Source of the DNA: Anaerovoracaceae bacterium
Lineage (GTDB): Bacteria > Bacillota > Clostridia > Peptostreptococcales > Anaerovoracaceae
Reading direction: 5' to 3'
NCBI GenBank assembly: GCA_029983755.1
Contig: JASBYX010000033.1
Location: forward strand, 1-16,594
DNA: 16,594 bases
Part shown: piece after piece, positions 1 to 7,370 of the stretch
How the letters are laid out: each line of letters starts with the position of its first letter
How positions within the stretch are numbered: position 1 is the stretch's first letter
Position numbers and translations under genes: made by a program
Notes under the pieces: generated by a model
Seen by the model: the letters and a program-made list of their open reading frames with translations, nothing else
What the model was told of the DNA's origin: nothing
The model's database searches: none

Positions 1-28
1 AAATGCAAAAAATTGTAAAAAAAAGTAA

Positions 29-56
29 TTGCAATAGCTGGGGAATAGCGTATAAT
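29..56 (+). promoter_or_regulatory. Sigma-A-type promoter for sbcDC
   Basis: A perfect -10 hexamer TATAAT lies at 51-56. A weaker -35, TTGCAA, lies at 29-34 with a 16-base spacer. Transcription would start near 63, leaving a leader of about 80 bases before sbcD. The -35 matches consensus at only four of six positions, so the call rests mainly on the -10 and its position ahead of the first gene. Confidence 0.6.
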
Positions 57-141
57 AGAAATAAGAACAAATGTTTGCGGACGGCTCAATTAAGATAAGA
101 TGAAGGTAAATTTAGCTGAGCATGTAAAAGGATGTTAGAAG

Positions 142-1287
142 ATGAGATTAGCCCATATTGCAGATCTACATATTGGAAAGAAACTTAATGACTTTTCTCT
201 GATAGATAACCAGAGGGATGTGCTGAAGCAGATCGTTTCTTGGATTGAAAAATTAAAGCTTGATGGAGTGATGATATCAGGGGATATATATGATACCACA
301 TTTCCTAATCTTGATGCCGTGGAGCTTCTTGATGAATTTCTCACCAGTTTATCGATGCTGGAAATCGATATTTTTATTATAAGCGGCAACCATGACTCCC
401 AGCAGAGATTGTCCTTTGGATCGAGAATTATGGAGAAAAGCGGCATACACATTTCTCCGGTTTTTAATGGGGATGTGGACAAGGTATCACTGACGGACGA
501 ATACGGTGTTTTAAACTTTTATTTGCTACCTTATATAAGGCCGATTCATGTGAGGAAGGCTTATGAGGAGTATGATGGAGAGGGTTTCACAGAATCACTC
601 AAGTACGTATTGGACAAGATGAATCCTGACACTTCACAGAGGAATGTTTTGATATGCCATCAATTTGTTACAGGGGCCACCACATCTGACTCTGAAGAGC
701 TTTATGTGGGAGGAAGCGAGAACGTTGACTTCACACTCTTTGAGAAATTTGATTACGTCGCTTTGGGGCATCTCCACAAGCCACAGTCTGTTGGCCGGGA
801 AACTGTGAGATATGCAGGGACTCCATTGAAGTATTCCTTTTCGGAAGCAGGCCATGGTAAAACTATGACAGTGGTTGATATTAGGGGAAAAGGGGATATT
901 TTGATCGAGGAGATTCCATTGGAGGCCAAACAAGATCTTTTGGAGTTAAGAGGATCATTTAATCAGCTGATCTCACCGGAATTTAGAGATTCTGTTGATA
1001 GAAATGCTTTCGTTAAGGTTACCCTTACTGATGAAACCCTAATCAGTAACGGAATTGGTGAATTGCGGAAATTTTATCCCTATATACTAAGTTTGGGTTA
1101 CGATAATGCAATGACAAGATACGACAGTAATGTGGAAGCTTCGAAAACTACAGAAACTATCGATCCATTCAAAATGATAGAAGATCTTTTTAGGGCACAG
1201 AACAATAGGGAAATGAACGATATGGAGAAGAAAATGATAGAAGAACTTGTGGATAGAGTATGGAGGCCTGAATATGAAGCCGATTAA
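142..1287 (+). CDS. sbcD: Exonuclease SbcCD, subunit D (SbcD/Mre11-like nuclease)
   Basis: This is the nuclease subunit of the SbcCD complex, which with the SbcC ATPase opens DNA hairpins and trims blocked double-strand ends in the cytoplasm. The 381-residue length suits the family. The calcineurin-like phosphoesterase motifs run in order: D8-x-H10 in ADLHIGK, GD48, GNHD at 82-85, H173 in CHQF, and GHLH at 209-212. These are the expected two-metal ligands, and all are present. The C-terminal third (about 270-381) is the less conserved capping and SbcC-contact region. The ATG at 142 follows AAAAGGA at 126-132, about nine bases away. The end overlaps sbcC by 14 bases, so the two subunits are probably translationally coupled. 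The assignment is secure. Confidence 0.96.
   Translation: MRLAHIADLHIGKKLNDFSLIDNQRDVLKQIVSWIEKLKLDGVMISGDIYDTTFPNLDAVELLDEFLTSLSMLEIDIFIISGNHDSQQRLSFGSRIMEKSGIHISPVFNGDVDKVSLTDEYGVLNFYLLPYIRPIHVRKAYEEYDGEGFTESLKYVLDKMNPDTSQRNVLICHQFVTGATTSDSEELYVGGSENVDFTLFEKFDYVALGHLHKPQSVGRETVRYAGTPLKYSFSEAGHGKTMTVVDIRGKGDILIEEIPLEAKQDLLELRGSFNQLISPEFRDSVDRNAFVKVTLTDETLISNGIGELRKFYPYILSLGYDNAMTRYDSNVEASKTTETIDPFKMIEDLFRAQNNREMNDMEKKMIEELVDRVWRPEYEAD
1262..1266 (+). promoter_or_regulatory. Ribosome binding site that fixes the sbcC start
   Basis: GGAGG lies inside the end of sbcD, seven bases before the ATG at 1274. It selects that ATG over the in-frame upstream ATG at 1247, which has no such site. The protein then begins MKPIKL, as SbcC/Rad50 proteins normally do. 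Confidence 0.8.
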
Positions 1288-4273
1288 GCTTGTTTTATCT
1301 GCATATGGACCTTTTCCAAGCACTATAGAAATAGATTTTGAAAAACTGGGGAAAGAGGGTGTTTTTCTCGTTTCAGGTGCCACCGGGTCAGGGAAAACTA
1401 CTATTTTTGATGGCATAGTCTACGCTCTTTATGGGACTGCAAGTGGTAACCTTAGAACTCCGGGAATGATGAGGTCCACCTATGCCAAACCTTCAACTAA
1501 GACATTTGCAGAATTTACCTTTAAAAGCAACGGTAGAGTTTATAGAATTTACAGAAAACCGGAGCAGCTGGTTGAAAAGCAAAGAGGAGAAGGATTTACA
1601 ACGAGCCCATATGAGGTTTCCCTTGAGGTTGTAGGGGAAGATATTCCTCCATATACGAAGAAGAGGGAAGTGGATGAGCAGATTAGAAATATAATCGGTC
1701 TTGATGCGAATCAGTTCAGGCAGGTTACAATGATTGCCCAGGGAGAATTCCTCAAAGTCCTTAATTCCATCACAGAAGAAAGGATTGCAATATTCAGCAA
1801 GGTGTTTAAAACCGGGAAATATAGGGCGGTACAGGAAGAGCTCAAGGGGGAAGTAAAGAAGAGAAACGAGTCTGTAAATCAGATGGAAGATAGGCTTTCG
1901 GATGCTTTTTCTAAAATGATTAAGAAAGTGAAAAGCCAGAGAGATAGTTTTACAGAGCATCTTAAGGGTGGCATCCATGATGAACCCATTGTCGGCATGC
2001 CCACAGAGGATAGTTTAACTACTGATATTTCTTCGGCTCTTTCGATGGAGGAGCAGAAGAATTTCATAGCAAAACTCCATAGGGAAGATAATGAGAAATT
2101 AAATGCGTTAGAGATAAGGCAATCAGAAACTAAGAAAGTAAACGCCGCTTCAATATCCGAGCGCACGAAGCTTGAACAAATCACGGGGCAGTTCGAAGAA
2201 CTTAAAAAGTCTAGAGAAGAGATAGAAGTTATTGAAAGGAAGAAAAAAGAATTATCAGAGAAGGTTTTAACTGTACCTGACCGTAAAGGCGAGATTGAAA
2301 AGCTTAAGAAGCAGATTACTTCTCTTGAAGTGGAAAGACCTCGATATCAAGCTATCACCATGCAAAGAGCTGAGTTGACTGACAGGGCCAAATCTTTGAA
2401 GTCTCTCAAATCATCTATCGACACTTTGTTTGAAGATATTGGAATACTGACAAAAAATTCTGAAATAAAATCTAAGGAACTTAAGAAGTTAGAAGAAAAG
2501 GTGTCTATAAAAACGGAAGTTGCCGGAAAGATTACCCAAGTAGAATCGCTGCTCAGATCGACGGAAGATTTTTTGGATAATTATGAAATATGGGATAGTT
2601 CTAAGAAGGATTGTAGCATAGAGACTGACGATTTTTTGAAAAAAGACTCTGATTACAAAGAGTGGCAAAAGATTGTAATTGATATGGAAAGCAATTATCT
2701 CAAACAGCAGGCAGGTATACTGGCAAAGGACCTGGAAGACGGAAAGCCATGCCCTGTATGCGGATCATTTCATCACCCCAATCCTGCAAGTATAGTTGGT
2801 AGGGAAATTCTAAAAGAAGATATAGACGATGCAAAAGGGAAGAGTAGCTCCTTGGAAAAGCAGAGGAATGAAGCCTACAGAAGAGTATCCAATCTAAAAG
2901 CAAAAGTGGAGGCATCACATAATCAAGCTGTTAAAGCTATAGAAAAACTGAATTTAGATATTGCCTCGTTTTCAAGGAAAAGTACGGGTAATGCTTCTTC
3001 AGGAAACGTTCATAATGACAATGTAGAAGATTCTACATTGAATTTCGAAAACAATATAGAAAATCTAATTTTAAAAACAAAAGGCTTTGAGGCCTCTAAT
3101 AAATTCGACTTAAAACAAATAAAGATTGAAGAATATAAAAGTTTTAAGGAGAATTTGGGTGTTTTGTTGAAAAAAACGAAAGAGGATTTTGACGAAATTG
3201 AACAGGCAGAGGAGTCAGTTAAAAATCTGAGGAAGGAAATTCAAGATTTTGAAGAACAAAAGGGTGAGCTCCAAAGGGAATATCAAGGTAAAAAGGATAA
3301 ATATAATCAATTGGTTGGTGAGTATAACAGCTCTTCGGAGACTCTAAAGTCGACTCTGGAAAGTATGGAATTTAAGGGGTTAGAGGAGCTTGAAGTCAGA
3401 ATTAAGGAATTGATTTCAGAGAAGGATAAATTAAGTGAGGAAGTAGATGAGATTCTAAAAGAAGTTGACCTTCTTGAGAAAGAGTGGAACAGGGCACAAG
3501 GGCAATATCTAACAATACAGAAACTTACAGAAGATAAAGATGAAGATGCAATTAAAGAAAATCTGGAAAGATTATCTCGGGAAATTTCAGAATCCGAAAA
3601 CCGGATTCATCAGATAGAAAAGGAGATTAGACTTCTCAATTCTATCGTTGAGGATGAAAGGGAAACTCTCAAAGAATACGATGATGTTCTACCTAAGCTT
3701 AAAGAAGCTAAGAAGATCAGAGACATATATGCAAATCTTTCCGCAACGTGTAACGGAGACTTAACCGGGAAGGAAAAGATCCAACTGGAGACTTTTGTAC
3801 AGATAGCATTTTTGGACAGTATTCTTGTACGTGCTAATAGCAGGCTACTTAAAATGACAAATGGAAGATATAAACTCGTTAGACAAAAAACGCCAATGAA
3901 TCGAAGAAGTCAGACGGGCCTTGATTTAGATGTGCATGATTTAAGCAATGATACCTATAGGAGCACCAAATCCCTTTCCGGGGGAGAATCGTTTCAGGCA
4001 TCATTGTGCCTTGCTTTAGGCCTTGCAGACGAAATACAGAGTTCCTCAGGGGGAATTGCAATAGAAACGATGTTCATAGATGAGGGCTTTGGAACCTTGG
4101 ACTCCACTGCACTTAAAAATGCTGTAAACAATCTGATAGACCTAAGCAAAGGGAACAAGATGATAGGAATAATTTCCCATGTGGATTATATTTATCAGAG
4201 GATTCCAAAGAGGATTGTGGTGGAGAAACAGATTGAAGGTGGGAGTACAGTTAATATACAGATCGATTCATAG
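1274..4273 (+). CDS. sbcC: Exonuclease SbcCD, subunit C (SbcC/Rad50-like ATPase)
   Basis: This is the SMC-like ATPase partner of SbcD, 999 residues long. The N-terminal ATPase half carries Walker A GATGSGKTT (35-43) and the Q-loop glutamine in IAQGEF (Q156). A long Lys/Glu-rich coiled coil follows. The zinc hook CPVC at 493-496 lies near the middle, as expected for dimerisation through a shared Zn ion. The returning coiled coil leads to the ABC signature LSGGES (901-906) and Walker B MFIDEGFGTLD (933-943). Residues 570-600 form an Asn/Ser-rich break just after the hook, and the DNA there contains a perfect inverted repeat (3019-3040). The start is set by GGAGG at 1262-1266. No terminator is evident before the next gene, 55 bases downstream. 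The assignment is secure. Confidence 0.96.
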   Translation: MKPIKLVLSAYGPFPSTIEIDFEKLGKEGVFLVSGATGSGKTTIFDGIVYALYGTASGNLRTPGMMRSTYAKPSTKTFAEFTFKSNGRVYRIYRKPEQLVEKQRGEGFTTSPYEVSLEVVGEDIPPYTKKREVDEQIRNIIGLDANQFRQVTMIAQGEFLKVLNSITEERIAIFSKVFKTGKYRAVQEELKGEVKKRNESVNQMEDRLSDAFSKMIKKVKSQRDSFTEHLKGGIHDEPIVGMPTEDSLTTDISSALSMEEQKNFIAKLHREDNEKLNALEIRQSETKKVNAASISERTKLEQITGQFEELKKSREEIEVIERKKKELSEKVLTVPDRKGEIEKLKKQITSLEVERPRYQAITMQRAELTDRAKSLKSLKSSIDTLFEDIGILTKNSEIKSKELKKLEEKVSIKTEVAGKITQVESLLRSTEDFLDNYEIWDSSKKDCSIETDDFLKKDSDYKEWQKIVIDMESNYLKQQAGILAKDLEDGKPCPVCGSFHHPNPASIVGREILKEDIDDAKGKSSSLEKQRNEAYRRVSNLKAKVEASHNQAVKAIEKLNLDIASFSRKSTGNASSGNVHNDNVEDSTLNFENNIENLILKTKGFEASNKFDLKQIKIEEYKSFKENLGVLLKKTKEDFDEIEQAEESVKNLRKEIQDFEEQKGELQREYQGKKDKYNQLVGEYNSSSETLKSTLESMEFKGLEELEVRIKELISEKDKLSEEVDEILKEVDLLEKEWNRAQGQYLTIQKLTEDKDEDAIKENLERLSREISESENRIHQIEKEIRLLNSIVEDERETLKEYDDVLPKLKEAKKIRDIYANLSATCNGDLTGKEKIQLETFVQIAFLDSILVRANSRLLKMTNGRYKLVRQKTPMNRRSQTGLDLDVHDLSNDTYRSTKSLSGGESFQASLCLALGLADEIQSSSGGIAIETMFIDEGFGTLDSTALKNAVNNLIDLSKGNKMIGIISHVDYIYQRIPKRIVVEKQIEGGSTVNIQIDS
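3019..3040. repeat. Perfect 10-bp inverted repeat with a 2-base centre, inside sbcC
   Basis: The left arm CAATGTAGAA (3019-3028) is matched exactly by TTCTACATTG (3031-3040), with GA between them. It lies in the poorly conserved Asn/Ser-rich linker of SbcC. The repeat itself is seen directly. Any function, such as an mRNA hairpin, is unproven. Confidence 0.75.
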
Positions 4274-4328
4274 TTTACAGGATATTTACGTTGTTTGGGA
4301 TATGTGAAATTTATTAGATGGAGGCTAA

Positions 4329-5540
4329 ATGATTCTTGTTGTTAGATGGATAATCGCCATTGTAGTGGCATATATTTTTGGGAAGATAATTTCAAAATTT
4401 AAGTTACCATCTCTTTTGGGATGGCTTATAGCCGGGATGGTTCTGGGACCTTATGCGCTGGGAATAATGAATAACCAGCTCATAGAAAACGATTTATACC
4501 AAATCATTCTTAAGGTACTTGAATGTGGAGTAGGCCTAATGATTGGAACAGAGCTTGTTTTTAAGGATTTAAAGAAATCCGGGAAAGGGCTTGTTGTCAC
4601 GACGGTTGTTCAATCTCTCGGAACATATATTTTTGTTTCCTTGGTTTTTTCATTAATATTTGCAGCTATGGATATACCTGTATATCTTGGATTCATATTC
4701 GGAGGAATCGCTTTGGCTACGGCACCGGCACCGGCTCTTTCTATAGTGCAGGAGTTTAAGACTTCAGGGCCTGTTACAAGAACCCTTGTACCCATGGCTG
4801 CACTGGATGACGTTGTGGGGGTTATTTGCTTTTTCACGACAATCTCCCTTGTCGTGATGAAAGCCTCCGGTGGAAATTTGTCTTTTTCCATCGTTCCTAT
4901 AATGATTTTTCTTCCTCTGGTAATCGGAGTCATCACGGGCATTCCGGGGGGTTTTCTACTGAGAAAATTTAAATCAAAGATTGCAGTGTTATCTATTTTG
5001 GTGACAATGATTATAGGAACAGCTGCTCTTGGATTTTTCTTTAATGGACTGATGCCTGCACCGGTTCTGAACTTTATGCTCATGGGAATGGCTTTTTCGG
5101 CTACCTTTTCAAACATGGTAGGGGAGGAAACTCTTAAAAATATAACCAACTACTTTGACCCTATCCTTTCTTTTTCAATGATTGTTGTAATCGCAAATCT
5201 TGGAGTTCCTCTAGATTACAAAGCTATTTTGGGGGCCGGTGCATTTACTGTAGTATACATAGTTTCACGAGGAATTGGGAAGTATTTTGGCGCTAGACTT
5301 GGTGCAAAGATAAGTGACATGCCTAGGGAAGTTCAAAAATATCTTGGATTCACATTGCTTCCACACTCCGGGGTATCTCTTGTCTTTACAGGGATTGCAG
5401 TGTCGGTATTAGGGAAGACCCATCACGAGTATGCAGTCATTATTCAGGGAACGATAGCGGCAGCTGCGGTGATAAATGAGATAATCGCAGTTATTATTGC
5501 AAAGAAAGGATTTGAATGGGCAGGAGAGATAGACAAGTGA
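4329..5540 (+). CDS. CPA2-like cation (probably Na+)/proton antiporter
   Basis: A polytopic membrane protein of 403 residues, hydrophobic nearly throughout, with roughly 11 to 13 predicted helices. The N-terminal part (KLPSLLGWLIAGMVLGP) is the typical opening repeat of monovalent cation:proton antiporters. The paired acidic residues in ALDDVVG (D160, D161) correspond to the ion-binding DD pair of electrogenic NhaA/NapA-type exchangers. The unwound-helix motif reads ATAPAP (130-135). No C-terminal TrkA-N/RCK regulatory domain is present, unlike KefB/KefC. The ATG at 4329 follows GGAGG at 4320-4324, only four bases away. It probably shares the sbcDC transcript, because the 55-base gap shows no terminator. 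The ion (Na+, K+ or Li+) cannot be read from the sequence. Confidence 0.85.
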   Translation: MILVVRWIIAIVVAYIFGKIISKFKLPSLLGWLIAGMVLGPYALGIMNNQLIENDLYQIILKVLECGVGLMIGTELVFKDLKKSGKGLVVTTVVQSLGTYIFVSLVFSLIFAAMDIPVYLGFIFGGIALATAPAPALSIVQEFKTSGPVTRTLVPMAALDDVVGVICFFTTISLVVMKASGGNLSFSIVPIMIFLPLVIGVITGIPGGFLLRKFKSKIAVLSILVTMIIGTAALGFFFNGLMPAPVLNFMLMGMAFSATFSNMVGEETLKNITNYFDPILSFSMIVVIANLGVPLDYKAILGAGAFTVVYIVSRGIGKYFGARLGAKISDMPREVQKYLGFTLLPHSGVSLVFTGIAVSVLGKTHHEYAVIIQGTIAAAAVINEIIAVIIAKKGFEWAGEIDK

Positions 5541-5572
5541 GAGTAGAGGCAGCTTAAAGAAAATTGCAAATG

Positions 5573-5618
5573 AAAAGACCAGCTGCGTGTGAACGGCAAG
5601 GAAAGCAGCTAGTCTTTT
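5573..5618. terminator. Hairpin terminator between convergent antiporter and flavodoxin genes
   Basis: AAAAGAC (5573-5579) pairs with GTCTTTT (5612-5618), and AGCTGC (5581-5586) pairs with GCAGCT (5605-5610). There is one C/A mismatch and an 18-base loop. The outer stem gives a short T run on either strand, so it could stop both transcripts. The T run on the plus strand is only four bases, which makes it a modest terminator. The rest of the 171-base gap shows nothing else. Confidence 0.55.
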
Positions 5619-5711
5619 GCGGAAAGAAGTTATAATAATTAACTTTCTGAGAGGTTAGTAAATTTCGATTTTTGAATTAGGAAGTGACTGTCCTAAAAAC
5701 TGGGAATTTTG

Positions 5712-6128
5712 CTAGAATGCTAGGTTTTGGCCTAGGCTTCTGCACTCGTCCATACCTTCTTCATCCGGCGTTTCGTGGACGATCAGGCAAGGTTGAGCAA
5801 GTTCGATTCCTGCGTCGTTTGCCTCCTCTTCCCATAGCCTCATCCATTCTCCGTCACCCCATCCATATGATCCGAATAGGGCTACTGATTTGCCTGCAAG
5901 TTTTGGAAGGACTTCATCCCATAGTGGTCTAAATACATCCCCCTCCAATTCTTCTGCTCCCATGGATGGGCAACCGAAGGCGAGTACATCATATTCATCC
6001 ACCATTTCCGGAGTGAATTCTTCGGCTGTAAATAGCTTGGCTGATTCGCCGGCGCCTTCCTGTATAGATTCTGCCATAATTTTTGTGTTACCGGTACCAC
6101 TCCAGTAAACGATTGCGATGTTTTTCAT
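5712..6128 (-). CDS. Flavodoxin (short-chain clostridial type)
   Basis: A 138-residue FMN-dependent electron carrier of the cytoplasm, which can replace ferredoxin. The N-terminal phosphate-binding loop is WSGTGNT (9-15). The first FMN-stacking loop is GCPSMGAEELE (52-62), with M56 where short clostridial flavodoxins carry Met. The second is GSYGWGDGEWM (86-96), with W90 as the likely stacking aromatic. The length and very acidic composition match clostridial short-chain flavodoxins. The ATG follows AGGAGG (plus-strand 6140-6145), 11 bases upstream. It sits 36 bases after the DUF3793 gene on the same strand, so co-transcription is likely. Many flavodoxins are induced by iron limitation. The operator-like repeats upstream of this cluster fit that, but the link is inferred. 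Confidence 0.93.
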   Translation of the reverse strand: MKNIAIVYWSGTGNTKIMAESIQEGAGESAKLFTAEEFTPEMVDEYDVLAFGCPSMGAEELEGDVFRPLWDEVLPKLAGKSVALFGSYGWGDGEWMRLWEEEANDAGIELAQPCLIVHETPDEEGMDECRSLGQNLAF

Positions 6129-6164
6129 TTTTATTTATTCCTCCTGTTGATTTATGTGCAGTTC

Positions 6165-6737
6165 CTAGCAAGAGATGCTAGAACGTACCGCCAATTTTTC
6201 AAGTGATGTGCCTGACTCATAGCGCTGGCAATATATCTTCGTGCATTTTCTGTGTTTCTCAAATATACATTCAGCAGAACATACATCGTGATAAACCTTC
6301 CATGGACCACATAACAGATAGTTCTTACCTTTGTTTTCGAAGAAAGAAATCACATCTTCTGTGGGGTATCCGAGAAAGAAGCCAATCTCATGGGGAAAGT
6401 TATCTTTCATGTCGTAGCCTTCAAGCCTAGCCTTCAAGGATCTTAGAAGACCGCCCAGGGAGGTAAGATCGTATCCAAGATCTTCAAGAATCCTCATAGC
6501 ATCAGCATTGTTCAGAATCTTTTGAAGTAGATGCGGCCTGAAAATATAGATCCATGCATTCGACGAAGAAATCGAAAGGGTTATGAAATAAATCCCTTTA
6601 CTGTTTATTTTACAGTTGATTGCTCTTATCTGAGCATTTAAATCCTTCTTATCCTTAAAAGAGATTCTGATGAGATTCCCGGACTTTAGCCCTGCAAGGG
6701 TTGGTGCACAGTGCTTAACAATTTGATACTCCGACAT
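6165..6737 (-). CDS. DUF3793 family protein, function unknown
   Basis: A 190-residue soluble protein recognised as DUF3793 from its conserved blocks: HCAPTLAGLKSGNL (9-22), FPHEIGFFLGYP (114-125) and ENKGKNYLLCGPWKVY (134-149). No biochemical function is established that I know of. The C-terminal third is rich in cysteine (C143, C153, C157, C165, C170, and C190 at the very end), with H116 in the FPHE motif, so metal or redox chemistry is conceivable. GGGAG (plus-strand 6744-6748) lies six bases before the ATG. The gene lies between a DUF2325 gene (98-base gap) and flavodoxin (36-base gap), all in one direction. The 98-base gap is AT-rich and shows no convincing promoter or terminator. Confidence 0.82.
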   Translation of the reverse strand: MSEYQIVKHCAPTLAGLKSGNLIRISFKDKKDLNAQIRAINCKINSKGIYFITLSISSSNAWIYIFRPHLLQKILNNADAMRILEDLGYDLTSLGGLLRSLKARLEGYDMKDNFPHEIGFFLGYPTEDVISFFENKGKNYLLCGPWKVYHDVCSAECIFEKHRKCTKIYCQRYESGTSLEKLAVRSSISC

Positions 6738-6835
6738 TTAATTCTCCCGATAGCTTAATTTATTTCATGAACGAAAAAAAGTTTAATGAATGTCAACACA
6801 CCACAAGTATTCAGATATAATAATGACAATATACT

Positions 6836-7120
6836 CTATGCGTTTACGTGTTTATCAAGAATTCCTCTCAATGCCGAGAGAGAACTGGAATGGCATCTCT
6901 CAATTAAGAGATTAGAAGCCTTTGCCTCGTTTGTTGCAACACGAATCATTTTGTGAGAAACGGTGTTGGTGAACAAAACAAGCAAATCGGGATTACCGAT
7001 TCGGCTCTTCATGGTTCCCTTCATTTGGGTGAAAACCTTAGCCTCACAGTTGTAGTCCTTACATAAATTCTTGTATTTGCAGACCATACAGTCGTTTCCG
7101 CCTATGATGACGATACTCAT
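6836..7120 (-). CDS. DUF2325 family protein, small, with an extra CxxC
   Basis: A 94-residue soluble protein of the DUF2325 family, seen in MSIVIIGGND at the N terminus, AKVFTQMKG (27-35), and the PDLLVLFTNTVSHKM block (44-58) ahead of the C-terminal SSSLSALRGIL. Its fold looks like a small Rossmann-type or receiver-like domain. The function is unknown. Cysteines occur at C11, C14, C20 and C25, a C-x2-C-x5-C-x4-C cluster. As I recall the family, the first two positions usually hold R and a non-cysteine, and the loop reads GGHDRM. AGGAGG (plus-strand 7126-7131) lies five bases before the ATG at 7120 and fixes that start; an in-frame ATG at 7222 has none. It is the first gene of a probable operon with DUF3793 and flavodoxin. 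Confidence 0.82.
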   Translation of the reverse strand: MSIVIIGGNDCMVCKYKNLCKDYNCEAKVFTQMKGTMKSRIGNPDLLVLFTNTVSHKMIRVATNEAKASNLLIERCHSSSLSALRGILDKHVNA

Positions 7121-7226
7121 TTCATCCTCCTGATGACAAAATAATCTTATTTCTAGCGTATAGATTAGGCATGGGTGCAAACCGTGCCCAATAAAAACTC
7201 TAATGTTTTTTATATTATTCATAACA

Positions 7227-7244
7227 AGTTAGCCATAGCTGACC
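7227..7244. promoter_or_regulatory. Operator-like dyad 1, just downstream of the start site
   Basis: AGTTAGCCATAGCTGACC is the second copy, with centre-to-centre spacing of 26 bases from dyad 2. Here the symmetry extends further: ACAAG (7224-7228) is mirrored by CTTGT (7244-7248). The position, in the first transcribed bases, fits a repressor roadblock. Confidence 0.6.
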
Positions 7245-7252
7245 TTGTCTAT

Positions 7253-7270
7253 AGTTAGCATAAGCTGACC
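7253..7270. promoter_or_regulatory. Operator-like dyad 2, over the -10
   Basis: AGTTAGCATAAGCTGACC matches dyad 1 at all but two positions of its 18 bases. Its half-sites, GTTAGC and GCTGAC, form an imperfect palindrome. It fully contains the minus-strand -10 hexamer, so a bound protein would block RNA polymerase. The TTAGC-type half-site is reminiscent of DtxR/MntR-family metalloregulator sites, but I cannot name the regulator. Confidence 0.6.
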
Positions 7271-7285
7271 CAAGACATTTGTCAA
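7257..7285 (-). promoter_or_regulatory. Sigma-A promoter of the DUF2325-DUF3793-flavodoxin operon
   Basis: On the minus strand, a perfect -35 TTGACA (plus-strand 7280-7285) is followed after 17 bases by -10 TATGCT (plus-strand 7257-7262). Transcription would start near 7250, giving a leader of about 130 bases. One dyad repeat covers the -10, and a second starts within a few bases of the start site. This is the usual geometry of repression. Confidence 0.75.
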
Positions 7286-7303
7286 GACTTTTTTGTTAAA
7301 ATA

Positions 7304-7332
7304 TTTACTTTTTTTTTCTTTCCCTATATAAT
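7304..7332 (+). promoter_or_regulatory. Probable promoter of the COG2426-type membrane protein gene
   Basis: TTTACT (7304-7309) and a perfect TATAAT (7327-7332) are 17 bases apart. Transcription would start near 7339, about 30 bases before the gene. The -10 is bracketed exactly by the inverted repeat CCCTA (7322-7326) and TAGGG (7333-7337). Confidence 0.6.
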
Positions 7333-7370
7333 TAGGGCTAGAACTAACTGAAATAGGCGGTTTTTTATTG

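Noticed and set aside
1247..1273. Longer SbcC starting at ATG 1247
   Set aside because: There is no ribosome binding site for it, the added nine residues do not resemble SbcC, and GGAGG at 1262-1266 serves the ATG at 1274.
5684..5932. Plus-strand reading frame of 82 codons
   Set aside because: It is the complement of the flavodoxin gene, has no recognisable domain and no ribosome binding site.
6768..6796. Second promoter inside the operon, from TTGACA at minus-strand 6791-6796
   Set aside because: There is no acceptable -10 at 16 to 19 bases; the sequence at 17 reads CGTTCA.
7168..7188. Hairpin GGCATGG / CCGTGCC in the DUF2325 leader as a riboswitch or terminator
   Set aside because: The stem is short. 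It pairs better on the plus strand than in the actual transcript, where a C/A mismatch appears, and it has no T run or recognisable riboswitch core.
7121..7222. N-terminal extension of the DUF2325 protein to ATG 7222
   Set aside because: There is no ribosome binding site at 7222, the extension is unlike the family, and AGGAGG fits ATG 7120. The open frame is probably just leader.
7279..7307. Plus-strand promoter TTGTCA-17-TATTTA
   Set aside because: TTTACT-17-TATAAT just downstream has a perfect -10 and a better distance to the gene.
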